Positions 31,517-42,305 are shown, counted from the first letter of the stretch. The stretch is 64,000 bases of DNA from Azoarcus olearius (GCF_001682385.1 NZ_CP016210.1:3596001-3660000), one strand, 5' to 3'. The notes: generated by a model not told the origin, from the sequence alone. Translations and numbers: made by a program.

Positions 31517-32434
31517 GTGACCGCATTCGAACAACAGCTCTCGGCGGAGACGCGCGCCGAACTCGATCTGTTCTGCGACGCACTGTGGCTGGAATTCGGC
31601 CTGGCAGCCAATACCATTGCCGGTTATCGGAGCGATCTCGCGCAATTCGGCGCCTGGCTGGCCGGTCGCGGAACTCAATTGATCGAAGCGGACGAGAGCC
31701 AGCTCACCGCGTATCTCGCCGAATTCAGCCGCCGCGCCAAACCCGCCAGCCAGCGCCGCCTGATGTCGGCCTGGCGCCGCTTTTACCGTGGGCTGCTCGG
31801 CCAGCGCCGTATCGCTCAGGATCCGACCGTCCAGCTCGACGCCCCGGTGACCGGCGAACGCTTTCCCCGCACCCTCAGCGAAGCACAGGTGGAATCGCTG
31901 CTGGCAGCGCCCGACGTCGACACGATTCATGGCCTGCGGGACCGCAGCATGCTTGAATTGCTGTATGCGAGCGGGCTTCGTGTTTCCGAGCTGGTGGAAT
32001 TGAAACTCTTTGCGATCAGCACCGGCGAAGGCGTAATCCGGGTGTTCGGCAAAGGTAGCAAGGAACGCCTCGTTCCCACCGGTGACATCGCGCTCGAGTG
32101 GCTCGGCCGCTACCTGCGCGAGGCACGGCCAGCCCTGTTGCGCGGGCGGACATGCGACGAGGTTTTCGTTTCCCAGCGCGGCGCCGGAATGACGCGCCAG
32201 ATGTTCTGGCGCATCATCAAGCAATACGCACCCAAGGCAGGAATTCCAGCACAACGGATCTCGCCCCACACGCTGCGACACGCATTTGCCACGCACCTGA
32301 TCAATCACGGCGCAGACCTCCGCGTCGTGCAATTGCTGCTGGGCCACGCCGATATCTCGACGACGCAAATCTACACGCATGTGGCGCGGGAACGCTTGAA
32401 GCAGCTCCACGCCAGACACCATCCGCGCAGCTAA
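31517..32434 (+). CDS. xerD: Tyrosine recombinase XerD
   Basis: A 305-residue site-specific recombinase that, with XerC, resolves chromosome dimers at dif. The N-terminal SAM-like core-binding domain covers about 1-110. The catalytic residues are all visible: R155 in GLRVSEL, K182 in GKGSKER, H251 and R254 in HTLRH, H277 in LLGHADIS and nucleophile Y286 in IYTH. The start is GTG at 31517; an in-frame stop at 31493 leaves no earlier option. There is no clear ribosome-binding site; a C-run precedes the start. ybaK follows at once. Confidence 0.95.
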   Translation: MTAFEQQLSAETRAELDLFCDALWLEFGLAANTIAGYRSDLAQFGAWLAGRGTQLIEADESQLTAYLAEFSRRAKPASQRRLMSAWRRFYRGLLGQRRIAQDPTVQLDAPVTGERFPRTLSEAQVESLLAAPDVDTIHGLRDRSMLELLYASGLRVSELVELKLFAISTGEGVIRVFGKGSKERLVPTGDIALEWLGRYLREARPALLRGRTCDEVFVSQRGAGMTRQMFWRIIKQYAPKAGIPAQRISPHTLRHAFATHLINHGADLRVVQLLLGHADISTTQIYTHVARERLKQLHARHHPRS

Positions 32435-32458
32435 TACACCGACCCGTCACGCGAGCCC

Positions 32459-32950
32459 ATGTCGAAGCAATCGTCCAACACGCCAGAGACACCCGCCACC
32501 CAATATCTCCGCCGCAACGCGGTGCAATTCACCGGCCACCTCTACGCTTACGAGGAGCACGGAGGCACCGCAGTATCCGCGCGGGAGTTGGGCGTTCCGG
32601 AACACGCGGTCGTTAAGACCCTGATCATGGAGGACGAAAAGGCCCAGCCGCTGATCGTCCTGATGCACGGCGACCGCACCGTATCGACCAAGGAACTGGC
32701 GCGCCAGGCGGGGCGCAAGCGCATCGAACCCTGCAAACCGGACGTCGCAAACCGCCATTCCGGCTACCTCGTCGGTGGCACTTCGCCGTTTGCGACGCGA
32801 AAGCCAATGCCGGTTTTCATGGAGCGGTCGATTGCCGACCTCCCGTCGATCTTCATCAATGGCGGCCGGCGCGGATTTCTGGTGCAAATCAACCCGACGG
32901 ATGTGATTCGCTGCCTTAAACCGCAACTCGTCGAGGTCGCGCTGGATTAG
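32459..32950 (+). CDS. ybaK: Cys-tRNA(Pro) deacylase YbaK/EbsC
   Basis: A 163-residue trans-editing enzyme that hydrolyses cysteine wrongly attached to tRNA-Pro. The conserved lysine is in HAVVKTLIMED, and YLVGGTSPFATRKPMPVFME is the family's second signature. ATG 32459 follows xerD by 24 bases, so they are probably cotranscribed. Confidence 0.93.
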   Translation: MSKQSSNTPETPATQYLRRNAVQFTGHLYAYEEHGGTAVSARELGVPEHAVVKTLIMEDEKAQPLIVLMHGDRTVSTKELARQAGRKRIEPCKPDVANRHSGYLVGGTSPFATRKPMPVFMERSIADLPSIFINGGRRGFLVQINPTDVIRCLKPQLVEVALD

Positions 32951-33086
32951 CAATTTGCGCCTCGATTTCATTTAGGGTAACGTCGCGCTACGAAATCTGT
33001 CTGTTGGTTTCGATTTACTGCGCCGTATCCACCTCTTTTGAAATGCCACCCTCCTCCCGTGTGGCGGATTTTCACCAGGAGCAATA

Positions 33087-33446
33087 ATGGAACTAGGGAC
33101 TCTGTCGCTGACCCAGCTGCGTCGCCTCCAGTCGCGGGTTGAAGCAGAAATCCGCCGGCGCAGCGATTCCGCCCGCCGCGACCTCCTCAAGAAGATGCAG
33201 AAAATGGCGGCCGACGAAGGCCTTTCACTGAGCGACCTGATCGGATCGGCACCGGTCCCGGCGACGGAGAAAAAGCCCGCGGCAAAGCGCGGTCGAGCCG
33301 CGGCCGGCAAGAAGAAGGAAGCGCCGACGGTGAAATACCGGCATCCGGAAACGCCGGGCGTGGGCTGGAGCGGCCGCGGTCGCAAGCCGCAGTGGGCGCT
33401 CGACTGGATCGCGCAAGGCAAGTCGATCGAGGAATTGGCGGTTTGA
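33087..33446 (+). CDS. H-NS family nucleoid protein
   Basis: A 119-residue H-NS/Bv3F/BpH3-type silencer. The N-terminal half is a helical oligomerisation region (SLTQLRRLQSRVEAEIRRR), the middle is a Lys/Ala/Pro-rich linker, and the C-terminal DNA-binding domain reads YRHPETPGVGWSGRGRKPQW, with the GRGRKP core that enters the minor groove of AT-rich DNA. ATG 33087 has AGGAG upstream. It ends in a strong bidirectional terminator shared with folB. Confidence 0.93.
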   Translation: MELGTLSLTQLRRLQSRVEAEIRRRSDSARRDLLKKMQKMAADEGLSLSDLIGSAPVPATEKKPAAKRGRAAAGKKKEAPTVKYRHPETPGVGWSGRGRKPQWALDWIAQGKSIEELAV

Positions 33447-33486
33447 TATTCGCCGCATTACTGCGACGGGCACCGCGCCCGAAGTG

Positions 33487-33523
33487 AAACACAATGCCGC
33501 CCTAAAGGCGGCATTGTGTTTTT
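33487..33523. terminator. Bidirectional terminator between H-NS gene and folB
   Basis: A perfect 13-bp stem (33489-33501 with 33507-33519, loop CTAAA) extended by A-T pairs, followed by TTTT on the plus strand and TTTC on the minus strand. It serves two convergent genes. Confidence 0.95.
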
Positions 33524-33536
33524 CACCGGGCCGGCA

Positions 33537-33914
33537 TCACAGCGGACCAGCCGGAAGCGAAACGCCCTCCCGCCCGCGCTGTATGAACACCCCCACGCGG
33601 CGGACGCCTTTCATTACGCCGATTTTGGCAATCCGTATTTTCACCCAGGGCGCGCCGAATTCGTCGAACAGTAACGCCACGACGAACTCGCCCAGCGTCT
33701 CGATCAAATTGAAATGCCGCCCCGCCAATTCGGCACGGATGCGCTCTATCACTTCGGCATAGTTGATGGTGTCGGCGATGTCGTCGTGCTCCGCCGCCGC
33801 GTCGGGAACACCGAAGGTGAGGTTGAGTTCGACGGTTTGCGGCGCAGCTTTTTCACGGGCGTAGATTCCCACCCACGCCTGCACCCGCAACTCCTCGATG
33901 AAGATGAAATCCAT
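33537..33914 (-). CDS. folB: Dihydroneopterin aldolase
   Basis: A 125-residue enzyme that cleaves 7,8-dihydroneopterin to 6-hydroxymethyl-dihydropterin in folate synthesis. MDFIFIEELRVQAWVGIYAREKAAPQTVELNL is the family start, DTINYAEV holds the substrate-binding region, and LIETLGEFVVALLFDEF the catalytic part, with the conserved Glu. It is divergent from plsY, a very common arrangement in Proteobacteria. Confidence 0.94.
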   Translation of the reverse strand: MDFIFIEELRVQAWVGIYAREKAAPQTVELNLTFGVPDAAAEHDDIADTINYAEVIERIRAELAGRHFNLIETLGEFVVALLFDEFGAPWVKIRIAKIGVMKGVRRVGVFIQRGREGVSLPAGPL

Positions 33915-34026
33915 GCAGGTTCCCGATTAGAATCGGACGGATTTTATCCCGGATGACGCGCTGTCCGCAGATTACGCAACACGCGCCACACCGGGACTCC
34001 ACGCCCCGCCTTTCCGCTTACACGCC

Positions 34027-34623
34027 ATGACGTCTCTCGCCGCCCTACTGACCGCCGCCTACCTGCTGGGCTCCATTCCGTTCGCCATCGTATCGAGCCG
34101 CCTCTTCGGCATCGAAGACCCGCGCCGCTATGGCTCCGGGAACCCGGGCGCCACCAACGTGCTTCGCAGTGGCAACAAGGCGGCCGCCGCGACCACCCTC
34201 CTCGGCGACTGCCTGAAGGGCTGGCTTGCGGTGTGGCTGGCGCACACACTGGGCTTCACCCCACTCGAGGCGGCGCTCGCCGGCCTCGCGGCCTTCCTGG
34301 GTCATGTCTACTCGGTGTTCCTGCGCTTCAACGGCGGTAAAGGTGTTGCCACGGCGCTCGGCGTACTGGGCGGCGTCCATGTAGCACTCGCGCTCGCCGC
34401 GCTCGGCGTCTGGATGCTCGTCGCCGTCCTGACCCGCTACTCGTCGGCAGCAGCGCTCGCGGCGGCAATCGCGTCGCCGCTTGCCGCTTATTACCTTTTC
34501 GGCCCTCAGGCCGTCGTTGCTGTCATGGCCGCAATGTCGGCGGTTCTCATCTGGCGACATCACGGCAACATCCGCCGCCTGCTCGCCGGCACCGAAGGTC
34601 GCATCGGCGCCAAGAAGGGCTGA
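34027..34623 (+). CDS. plsY: Acyl-phosphate:glycerol-3-phosphate acyltransferase
   Basis: A 198-residue inner-membrane enzyme making lysophosphatidic acid from acyl phosphate and glycerol 3-phosphate. The three conserved loops are visible: [18 protein letters not shown] with [33 protein letters not shown], and [19 protein letters not shown]. About five hydrophobic helices span it. Its stop codon abuts the stop of the convergent tsaD without a single base between. Confidence 0.95.
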   Translation: MTSLAALLTAAYLLGSIPFAIVSSRLFGIEDPRRYGSGNPGATNVLRSGNKAAAATTLLGDCLKGWLAVWLAHTLGFTPLEAALAGLAAFLGHVYSVFLRFNGGKGVATALGVLGGVHVALALAALGVWMLVAVLTRYSSAAALAAAIASPLAAYYLFGPQAVVAVMAAMSAVLIWRHHGNIRRLLAGTEGRIGAKKG

Positions 34624-35655
34624 TCAGGGGCAGCCGGGGGCGTCCAGTTCGACCAGCGGCCAGCGCGGCCGCACCCGCACCGCCGGCGCGGCCGCTCGGC
34701 GCTCGCCGGCCTCCAGCCGCAACGCGCCCGCAAACGCAATCATTGCGCCGTTGTCGGTACACAGCGCGGGCTCCGGATAACACACCCGATACCGCCGTCG
34801 TGCGGCGAGATGATCAAGGCGTTCGCGCAAGCGTCGGTTGGCCCCTACTCCGCCGGCGACAACCAGGGTGTCGAGCCCGGTGTGCTTGAGGGCCGCCAGC
34901 GCCTTGGCACACAGCACCTCGACCACCGCCTCCTGGAAGTCAGCCGCCAGATCCGCTGCCAGCCCCGGCTCCCAGTCGTCGCTGCTCACCCGGTTCAACA
35001 CGGCGGTCTTCAGCCCGCTGAAGCTGAAATCGAAATCGCCCGAATGCAGCATGGGACGGGGCAACTTGAAACGACCGGCGCAGCCCTGCGCAGCAAGCGC
35101 GGACAGTTGCGGCCCGCCGGGATAGCCCAGGCCCAACAGTTTCGCGGTCTTGTCGAAGGCTTCGCCCGCCGCATCGTCGAGCGACTCGCCGAGCAGCTCG
35201 TAGCGCCCGACCCCGGCGACATGCATCAGCTGGGTATGGCCGCCGGATACCAGCAGCGCGACAAAAGGGAAGCGGGGCGCGTCATCCGCCAGCAGCGGCG
35301 ACAACAGGTGCCCCTCCAGGTGATGAATTGGCAGTGCCGGCACGCCAGCCGCGAGGGCAAACGCCTCCGCGAAGCTGGCTCCCGTGAGCAGCGCACCGGC
35401 AAGCCCCGGCCCCGCGGTGTAGGCCACTGCGTCGATATCGCGGCGGGAAAGTCCCGTTTCGCCAAAGAGCTGTTTCAGCAGGAGCGGCAAGCGCCGGATG
35501 TGGTCGCGCGACGCGAGTTCCGGGACCACGCCCCCGTACGCGGCGTGCAGATCGATCTGGGAGTGCAGGCAGTGCCCCAGCAAGCGCCGCACGCTTCCAT
35601 CGTAGATGGCGACCCCTGTTTCGTCGCACGACGTTTCGATACCCAGTACTTTCAT
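34624..35655 (-). CDS. tsaD: tRNA t6A37 threonylcarbamoyltransferase TsaD
   Basis: A 343-residue ASKHA-fold enzyme that transfers threonylcarbamoyl to A37 of ANN-reading tRNAs. [19 protein letters not shown] is the classic N-terminus; the iron-binding histidines lie in [12 protein letters not shown] chose ATG 35655 because it gives that start; 27 upstream codons are not conserved. It is divergent from rpsU. One of its substrates should be the intron-split tRNA-Ile(CAU) of this window. Confidence 0.97.
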   Translation of the reverse strand: MKVLGIETSCDETGVAIYDGSVRRLLGHCLHSQIDLHAAYGGVVPELASRDHIRRLPLLLKQLFGETGLSRRDIDAVAYTAGPGLAGALLTGASFAEAFALAAGVPALPIHHLEGHLLSPLLADDAPRFPFVALLVSGGHTQLMHVAGVGRYELLGESLDDAAGEAFDKTAKLLGLGYPGGPQLSALAAQGCAGRFKLPRPMLHSGDFDFSFSGLKTAVLNRVSSDDWEPGLAADLAADFQEAVVEVLCAKALAALKHTGLDTLVVAGGVGANRRLRERLDHLAARRRYRVCYPEPALCTDNGAMIAFAGALRLEAGERRAAAPAVRVRPRWPLVELDAPGCP

Positions 35656-35717
35656 GACAGCGCCCGATTGCGAGTTCGCCATTCTACGGCGGGTCGGGCG
35701 AATTTTCCGGTGCGATC

Positions 35718-35746
35718 TTGCACCCGCGGCGCGCAACGGGTAGACT
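35718..35746 (+). promoter_or_regulatory. Sigma-70 promoter of rpsU-dnaG-rpoD
   Basis: TTGCAC at 35718-35723 and TAGACT at 35741-35746 with an exact 17-base spacer, followed by CGCG. It lies 41 bases before the rpsU start, and is the best-formed promoter of the TANACT-CGCG type in this window. Confidence 0.75.
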
Positions 35747-35786
35747 CGCGAACTTTCCGCTCACCAGACACCCAAGGAAGTACGCA

Positions 35787-35999
35787 ATGCCCGGTATTCG
35801 CGTCAAGGAAAACGAGCCGTTTGAAGTTGCGATCCGCCGCTTCAAGCGCACTATCGAGAAGACCGGTGTGCTGACCGAGCTTCGCTCCCGCGAGTTCTAT
35901 GAGAAGCCCACCGCCGAGCGCAAGCGCAAGCTGGCCGCGGCAGTGAAGCGCAATCACAAGCGCCTGCGCAGCCAGATGCTGCCGCCGAAGCTCTACTGA
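35787..35999 (+). CDS. rpsU: 30S ribosomal protein S21
   Basis: A 70-residue basic ribosomal protein: [21 protein letters not shown], with the [24 protein letters not shown] core. It helps base pairing of the 16S 3' end with mRNA. AAGGAAG precedes the start. It opens the macromolecular-synthesis operon rpsU-dnaG-rpoD. Confidence 0.98.
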   Translation: MPGIRVKENEPFEVAIRRFKRTIEKTGVLTELRSREFYEKPTAERKRKLAAAVKRNHKRLRSQMLPPKLY

Positions 36000-36023
36000 T
36001 TCAGCCGCCACTCGGTCGTCTGC

Positions 36024-36070
36024 ACGCCGGACGGAAGCCCCTCGGGCCTCCGTCCGGCGTATCGCTTTTT
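36024..36070 (+). terminator. Intercistronic terminator between rpsU and dnaG
   Basis: A 12-bp outer stem (36024-36035 with 36049-36060) capped by an inner 4-bp stem is followed by ATCGC and five T residues. In E. coli a terminator in the same place lowers dnaG and rpoD expression relative to rpsU; the position and form here suggest the same partial read-through. It ends 5 bases before the dnaG start. Confidence 0.85.
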
Positions 36071-36075
36071 ACTCG

Positions 36076-37896
36076 ATGATTCCACAAGCTTTCGTCCAGG
36101 ACCTGTTGTCCAGGATCGACATCGTCGACGTCATCGAACGCTACCTGCCCCTCAAGAAGGGCGGCGCGAACTACTTCGCCTGCTGCCCCTTTCACGGGGA
36201 GAAATCCGCCTCGTTCTCGGTCAGCCCGACCAAGCAGTTTTACCATTGCTTCGGCTGCGGCGCACACGGCAGCGCGATCGGCTTTCTCATGGAATACAGC
36301 GGGCTCGGCTTCGTCGACGCCGTGAAGGAACTGGCCAACCAGGCCGGCATGCAGGTACCTGACGACGACCAACGGGTAAACGCCGCGCAAAGCGGGGAAC
36401 ACGACAGGCTGTTCGACGCGGTAGCCGCCGCGGCCCGTTTCTACCGCGACGCGCTCAAGGCCGCACCCATTGCCATCGATTATCTGAAGCGACGCGGACT
36501 CAGCGGTGAAGTCGCCGCCCGCTTCGGCATCGGTTATGCGCCGGACGACTGGCAGGCGCTGCAGAAGGTCTTTCCGGACTACCAGGCAAAGACCCTCGCC
36601 GACGCCGGACTGGTCATCGACAACGACCAGGGTCGGCGTTATGACCGCTTCCGCGGCAGGGTGATGTTCCCGATCCACGACCGCCGCGGACGCATCATTG
36701 CCTTCGGCGGGCGCGTACTGGATCAGGGCGAACCCAAATACCTGAACTCGCCCGAGACCCCGCTGTTCGAGAAGGGGCGCGAACTCTACGGCCTGTTTCT
36801 GGCGCAGAAGGCCATCCGCGACGCCGGCTTTGCGTTGGTGGTGGAAGGCTACATGGACGTCGTCGCGCTCGCGCAGTTCGGCATCGAGAATGCCGTCGCC
36901 ACGCTCGGCACGGCCACCACGACGCATCACATCCAGGCGCTGCTGCGTCACACCGACCGCGTGGTGTTCTGCTTTGACGGCGATAACGCCGGCCGCCGCG
37001 CAGCGCGACGCGCGCTGGAGAATGCCCTCGACGCCCTGCGCGACGACGTCACCCTCGCCTTCCTGTTTCTGCCCACTGAGCACGATCCGGATTCTTTCGT
37101 ACGCAGTGAAGGAGCCGCCGCATTCCGCCAAGCCGCAGCTGAAGCCACGCCGCTCGCCCGGACCCTGCTCGACCAGCTTCAGGAGGACCTCGACCTCGCG
37201 ACCGCCGAAGGCCGGGCGCGCCTGGTCCACGACGCCCGTCCGCTGGTCACCCGGATCCCGGCGCCACTGCTGAAACTGCAGTTGATCAAAGCCGTTGCGG
37301 AGGCCAGCCAGCTTACGCAGGCCGAAGTGGAACATGCGTTCGGCCTGGCTGGCCCCCAGGCGGGAACGAGCCCGCCCCGCGCCGACTCACCCCGCCCGGG
37401 ACCGCGGCGCCCATCGGGCCTCAGCCGTCCGCCGCGCGGCCCCGGCCGCCGCGCACCCTCGACCACCGCAACGCTTCTCCGTCTCGTGGTTCACCACCCG
37501 GCGTTGGCAGCGCGCCTGCCGGCCGATCTACTGCCGGCCGAAACCCCAGAAAGCCGCGCACTGGTCGCCATCGTGGATCTCGTAAGCCTGGGCGAACCCC
37601 TGCCCGCAGGCGGCGTCGGAGGACTTATCGAACGCTTTCGCGACACCCCGCACGCGGAGACACTCTCGCGGGTTGCCGCCGAACTGATCGACACCGAGTT
37701 TGACGACAGCGCGATCGAAACGCTTTTCGAAGACGCCTTGCGCAAACTGGGCGCGGATGCTGTAACGAGAGAAATCGACGCGCTGCTCGCCCTGGAGCGT
37801 GAGCAAGGCCTCTCGACCGCCGAACGGCATCGCCTCAGCGAACTCATCCTGGAGCGCCGGAACCTCGCCAATGTAGGCAAAGTCTCAGATTTATAG
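36076..37896 (+). CDS. dnaG: DNA primase
   Basis: A 606-residue primase that makes RNA primers for replication. The CHC2 zinc finger is C37, H40, C58 and C61 ([13 protein letters not shown] and [10 protein letters not shown]). The TOPRIM catalytic core has [12 protein letters not shown] and the metal-binding [12 protein letters not shown] Pro/Arg-rich linker (about 430-470) leads to the C-terminal DnaB-binding domain. The start codon lies just after the intercistronic terminator. Confidence 0.98.
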   Translation: MIPQAFVQDLLSRIDIVDVIERYLPLKKGGANYFACCPFHGEKSASFSVSPTKQFYHCFGCGAHGSAIGFLMEYSGLGFVDAVKELANQAGMQVPDDDQRVNAAQSGEHDRLFDAVAAAARFYRDALKAAPIAIDYLKRRGLSGEVAARFGIGYAPDDWQALQKVFPDYQAKTLADAGLVIDNDQGRRYDRFRGRVMFPIHDRRGRIIAFGGRVLDQGEPKYLNSPETPLFEKGRELYGLFLAQKAIRDAGFALVVEGYMDVVALAQFGIENAVATLGTATTTHHIQALLRHTDRVVFCFDGDNAGRRAARRALENALDALRDDVTLAFLFLPTEHDPDSFVRSEGAAAFRQAAAEATPLARTLLDQLQEDLDLATAEGRARLVHDARPLVTRIPAPLLKLQLIKAVAEASQLTQAEVEHAFGLAGPQAGTSPPRADSPRPGPRRPSGLSRPPRGPGRRAPSTTATLLRLVVHHPALAARLPADLLPAETPESRALVAIVDLVSLGEPLPAGGVGGLIERFRDTPHAETLSRVAAELIDTEFDDSAIETLFEDALRKLGADAVTREIDALLALEREQGLSTAERHRLSELILERRNLANVGKVSDL

Positions 37897-37902
37897 TACA
37901 AT
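37892..37902 (+). promoter_or_regulatory. AT-rich promoter-like stretch before rpoD
   Basis: TATAGTACAAT spans the dnaG stop codon 44 bases before the rpoD start and is unusually AT-rich for this genome. It contains two candidate -10 hexamers (TATAGT, TACAAT), but no good -35. An internal rpoD promoter is known in E. coli; here it is only suggested. Confidence 0.4.
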
Positions 37903-37945
37903 TTCCTGTTTCCCATTCTCATCTGCCCCAGATTCGAGGAGCGCC

Positions 37946-39934
<1,989 letters not shown>

Positions 39935-40043
39935 CCCCGGCCCGCTCCGCCGTCGCCGTGCAGCCCGCGTGGGCCATACGGCAGCGGCGGAAATGACGGG
40001 ATGCTTCTTCCGGGCGCAAGAATGCCTGTACCATTGCGCCCTC

Positions 40044-40327
40044 GGGCCTCTAGCTCATGCTTGGTTAGAGCAGCGGACTCATATTTCGATGTGCCTTGCG
40101 CCGGGAAACCACGCAAGGGATGGTGTCAAATTCGGCGAAACCTAAGCGCCCGCCCGGGCGTATGGCAACGCCGAGCCAAGCTTCGGCGCCTGCGCCGATG
40201 AAGGTGTAGAGACTAGACGGCACCCACCTAAGGCAAACGCTATGGTGAAGGCATAGTCCAGGGAGTGGCGAAAGTCACACAAACCGGAATCCGTTGGTGC
40301 TGGGTTCGACTCCCAGGGGGCCCACCA
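40044..40327 (+). tRNA. tRNA-Ile(CAU), interrupted by a group I intron
   Basis: Exons 40044-40082 and 40288-40327 join to a 79-nt tRNA including encoded CCA. The 7-bp acceptor stem (GGGCCTC with GGGGCCC, one U-G), D stem GCTC/GAGC with an 11-base loop, 5-bp anticodon stem, variable loop of five and T arm CTGGG/CCCAG with TTCGACT loop all form. The 7-base anticodon loop CTCATAA holds anticodon CAT at 40080-40082. I call it isoleucine, not methionine, because the known Azoarcus intron host is tRNA-Ile(CAU); reading AUA needs lysidine at C34. It follows rpoD by 109 bases and ends in an 18-bp terminator. Confidence 0.93.
40083..40287 (+). ncRNA. Self-splicing group I intron in the tRNA anticodon loop
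   Basis: A 205-nt insertion between U36 and A37. The 5' exon end CAT (40080-40082) pairs with the guide GTG at 40091-40093, giving the required U-G wobble at the splice site; the last intron base, 40287, is G, the expected omega-G. P2 (CCTTGCG at 40094-40100 with CGCAAGG) is closed by a GAAA-containing loop, and the P9 hairpin near 40265-40277 also carries a GAAA tetraloop, as expected of the two docking contacts of a small IC3 intron. There is no open frame for a homing endonuclease. Sequence and length match my memory of the Azoarcus sp. BH72 intron. Confidence 0.95.
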
Positions 40328-40331
40328 ATCC

Positions 40332-40372
40332 AAAGACAAGAGCCAACCCGCAGGGGTTGGCTCTTGTCTTTT
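40332..40372. terminator. 18-bp bidirectional terminator between tRNA-Ile and gloA
   Basis: Perfect 18-bp arms (40332-40349 and 40354-40371) around the loop GCAG, ending in TTTT on the plus strand and TTTG on the minus strand. It ends the tRNA transcript and also the convergent ffh-gloA operon. Confidence 0.95.
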
Positions 40373-40407
40373 GCGCCGGCCTTTACGGCCACGGCGGACG
40401 GCAGCGA

Positions 40408-40794
40408 TTAAGCGCGCCTTTCGATCAGTTCCACCTTGTAGCCATCCGGGTCCTCGACAAAGGCGATCACGGTCGAACCGTGTTTCATCGGCCCGGCCTC
40501 GCGCACCACCTTGCCTCCACGGGCCCGGATCTCGTCGCATGCCTTGGCCGCATCCGGCACCTCGAGCGCAATATGACCGTACGCGGTGCCGAGTTCATAG
40601 CGCTCCACGCCCCAGTTGTGGGTCAGTTCCAGCACCGCGCCGTCCGCCTCGTCCTGATAGCCGACAAAGGCCAGCGTGAACTTGCCGTCCGGATAGTCGT
40701 TACGACGCAGCAGACGCATCCCGAGCACCTCGGTATAAAACGCCAGCGACCGATCAAGATCGCCGACACGCAACATCGTGTGCAATAGCCTCAT
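40408..40794 (-). CDS. gloA: Lactoylglutathione lyase (glyoxalase I)
   Basis: A 128-residue metal enzyme that isomerises the glutathione-methylglyoxal adduct to lactoylglutathione. All four metal ligands of the nickel-type bacterial enzyme are at the expected positions: H5, E56 (VLELTHN), H74 (YGHIAL) and E122 (KVELIE). It is the last gene of a five-gene minus-strand unit, 3 bases after the metallopeptidase gene. Confidence 0.96.
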   Translation of the reverse strand: MRLLHTMLRVGDLDRSLAFYTEVLGMRLLRRNDYPDGKFTLAFVGYQDEADGAVLELTHNWGVERYELGTAYGHIALEVPDAAKACDEIRARGGKVVREAGPMKHGSTVIAFVEDPDGYKVELIERRA

Positions 40795-40797
40795 TCT

Positions 40798-41574
40798 TCA
40801 GTCCTCGACAGGTTGGGGAAGCAGCTCACCCGGTTCGATATGCGGCAGCGTAGCGGCCGCCTTCTTCAACAGCCCGCGCGCCGCGCGCCAGCCGGGGTAG
40901 ATGCGCTCCACGACCGACCAGAAGCGCGGGGAGTGGTTCATCTCCAGCAGATGCGCGACCTCATGGGCCACCACGTAGTCGATCAGCGCGGGCTCGAGAT
41001 GGATCAGCCGCCAATGCAGCCGGATACCGCTGGCGCGGCTGCAACTGCCCCACCGCGTCCGCGCCGAGGACAGCCTGACCGGCGGCACCGGTACCGCCAG
41101 GCGGTGGCAGTACTCTTCCACCCGGCCACCGAACCAGGCGAGCGCCCGTACCCGCAGGGCCCGCACGACCGATGCCGCGCGGCGCGGCCCTTCCGGTACC
41201 TGCAGGACCTCGCCGCCTACATCATGGCACCATTGAACCCGGCGAAAAGCAGCGCCGACCTGCAGCCGGACAAGGTGTCCCAACACCGGAATCTGTGCAC
41301 CGCTTTCAATCGCCAACGGCGCCCCGTACGTGTGCGAGCGCGCATCCAGTCGATCCAGCAACCACTGCCCATGACCAGCCACGAAGCGCTCGACGGCCGG
41401 CATCGGTGTGCCGTGAGGTACGGCCACGCGGGCACCGCGTTGATCCACCTGCAAGGCCAGCGTGCGGCGGGCGGAATGCCGCACGACGAGGTCGACGCGC
41501 CGCCCGTCCACCCACACGACGTGAGCCGCCTCCACCGCCGGCGTACGCGGCCTCGTCAGGGTTTGTCGTCCCAC
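40798..41574 (-). CDS. YgjP-like zinc metallopeptidase (DUF45)
   Basis: A 258-residue protein of the YgjP/M48-like family. The zinc site is HEVAH in DYVVAHEVAHLLEMNHSPRFW, with the distal NHSPRFW histidine as third ligand; TRWGSCSRASGIRLHWRLI is the family's other conserved block. Function in the cell is poorly known. The start is GTG at 41574, overlapping the previous gene by 19 bases, so it is likely translated from the same mRNA. Confidence 0.88.
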   Translation of the reverse strand: MGRQTLTRPRTPAVEAAHVVWVDGRRVDLVVRHSARRTLALQVDQRGARVAVPHGTPMPAVERFVAGHGQWLLDRLDARSHTYGAPLAIESGAQIPVLGHLVRLQVGAAFRRVQWCHDVGGEVLQVPEGPRRAASVVRALRVRALAWFGGRVEEYCHRLAVPVPPVRLSSARTRWGSCSRASGIRLHWRLIHLEPALIDYVVAHEVAHLLEMNHSPRFWSVVERIYPGWRAARGLLKKAAATLPHIEPGELLPQPVED

Positions 41575-42305
41575 GCAAAGCCTCGCTCGCCCACCGCGCG
41601 CTTGATGCGGACCATCGCGGCAGCGACAGCCTCCTGGCGGCCCTTCATGCCGAGTTCGATCGAGCGCCGCTCGCCCTCACCCGCAATCGTCGGCAGGCTG
41701 AACAGCGTCGCGTCCGGAAACGCCGTTGTCACCTCGGCCATCAGATCCATGAGCTGCCCCTCGTAAGCATCCCAGACGGTGATCGCCGCTTCGACGTAGT
41801 CGTCGGCATGGTGCAGATGGGCATAGTGGGTATCGAGCACCCACTCGACCATGGGCCACGCCATCACCGGAAAGCCGGGCACGAAATAGTGCTGGCGCAT
41901 CGAGAACCCGGGAATCCGGTTGTACGGGTTCGGGATGATGGCGCTGCCGACCGGGAACACGCCCATCTGCAGGCGCTCGGGCGTGATCTCGGCGCCGAAA
42001 CGGGCGCGTATCTCCGCCTCGGCCTCCGGGTGCAAAGCGAGCGACACCTCCAGCGCGGCGGCTGCGCTCTGGCGGGTGTGGTCATCCGGTGTGGCGCCGA
42101 TACCGCCAAAACTGAACACCACGTCGCCCGTGGCAAAGGTCTGGCGCAAGGTCTCGGTCAGGCCGGACCGGTCGTCAGCCGCGTAACGCGCCCAGGCCAG
42201 CTTGAGGCCGCGCGCGCCGAGCAGTTCGATGGCTTTTGCAAGATGCTTGTCGGCACGACGCCCCGACAGGATCTCGTCGCCGATGATGAGCACGCCGAAT
42301 TTCAT
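41556..42305 (-). CDS. CinA/MoaB-like molybdopterin-binding domain protein
   Basis: A 249-residue protein with a single MoCF/CinA N-terminal domain (about 1-165): MKFGVLIIGDEILSGRRADKH and FSFGGIGATPDDHTRQSAA are the signature loops, with PNPYNRIPGFSM later. It lacks the CinA C-terminal deamidase domain. The family is related to FAD/molybdopterin or nucleotide-processing enzymes, but its reaction is not evident. Start overlaps the stop of the EI24-type gene as ATGA. Confidence 0.85.
   Translation of the reverse strand: MKFGVLIIGDEILSGRRADKHLAKAIELLGARGLKLAWARYAADDRSGLTETLRQTFATGDVVFSFGGIGATPDDHTRQSAAAALEVSLALHPEAEAEIRARFGAEITPERLQMGVFPVGSAIIPNPYNRIPGFSMRQHYFVPGFPVMAWPMVEWVLDTHYAHLHHADDYVEAAITVWDAYEGQLMDLMAEVTTAFPDATLFSLPTIAGEGERRSIELGMKGRQEAVAAAMVRIKRAVGERGFAWDDKP

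Noticed and set aside
31517-32434. Phage or island integrase
   Set aside because: The protein is XerD by full-length similarity and catalytic spacing. It is not next to a tRNA, and no attachment repeats or phage genes flank it.
40044-40327. tRNA-Met gene
   Set aside because: The CAT anticodon alone would allow it. The intron host described in Azoarcus is tRNA-Ile(CAU), and the exons agree with that; an identity check with aligned tRNA sets is still useful.
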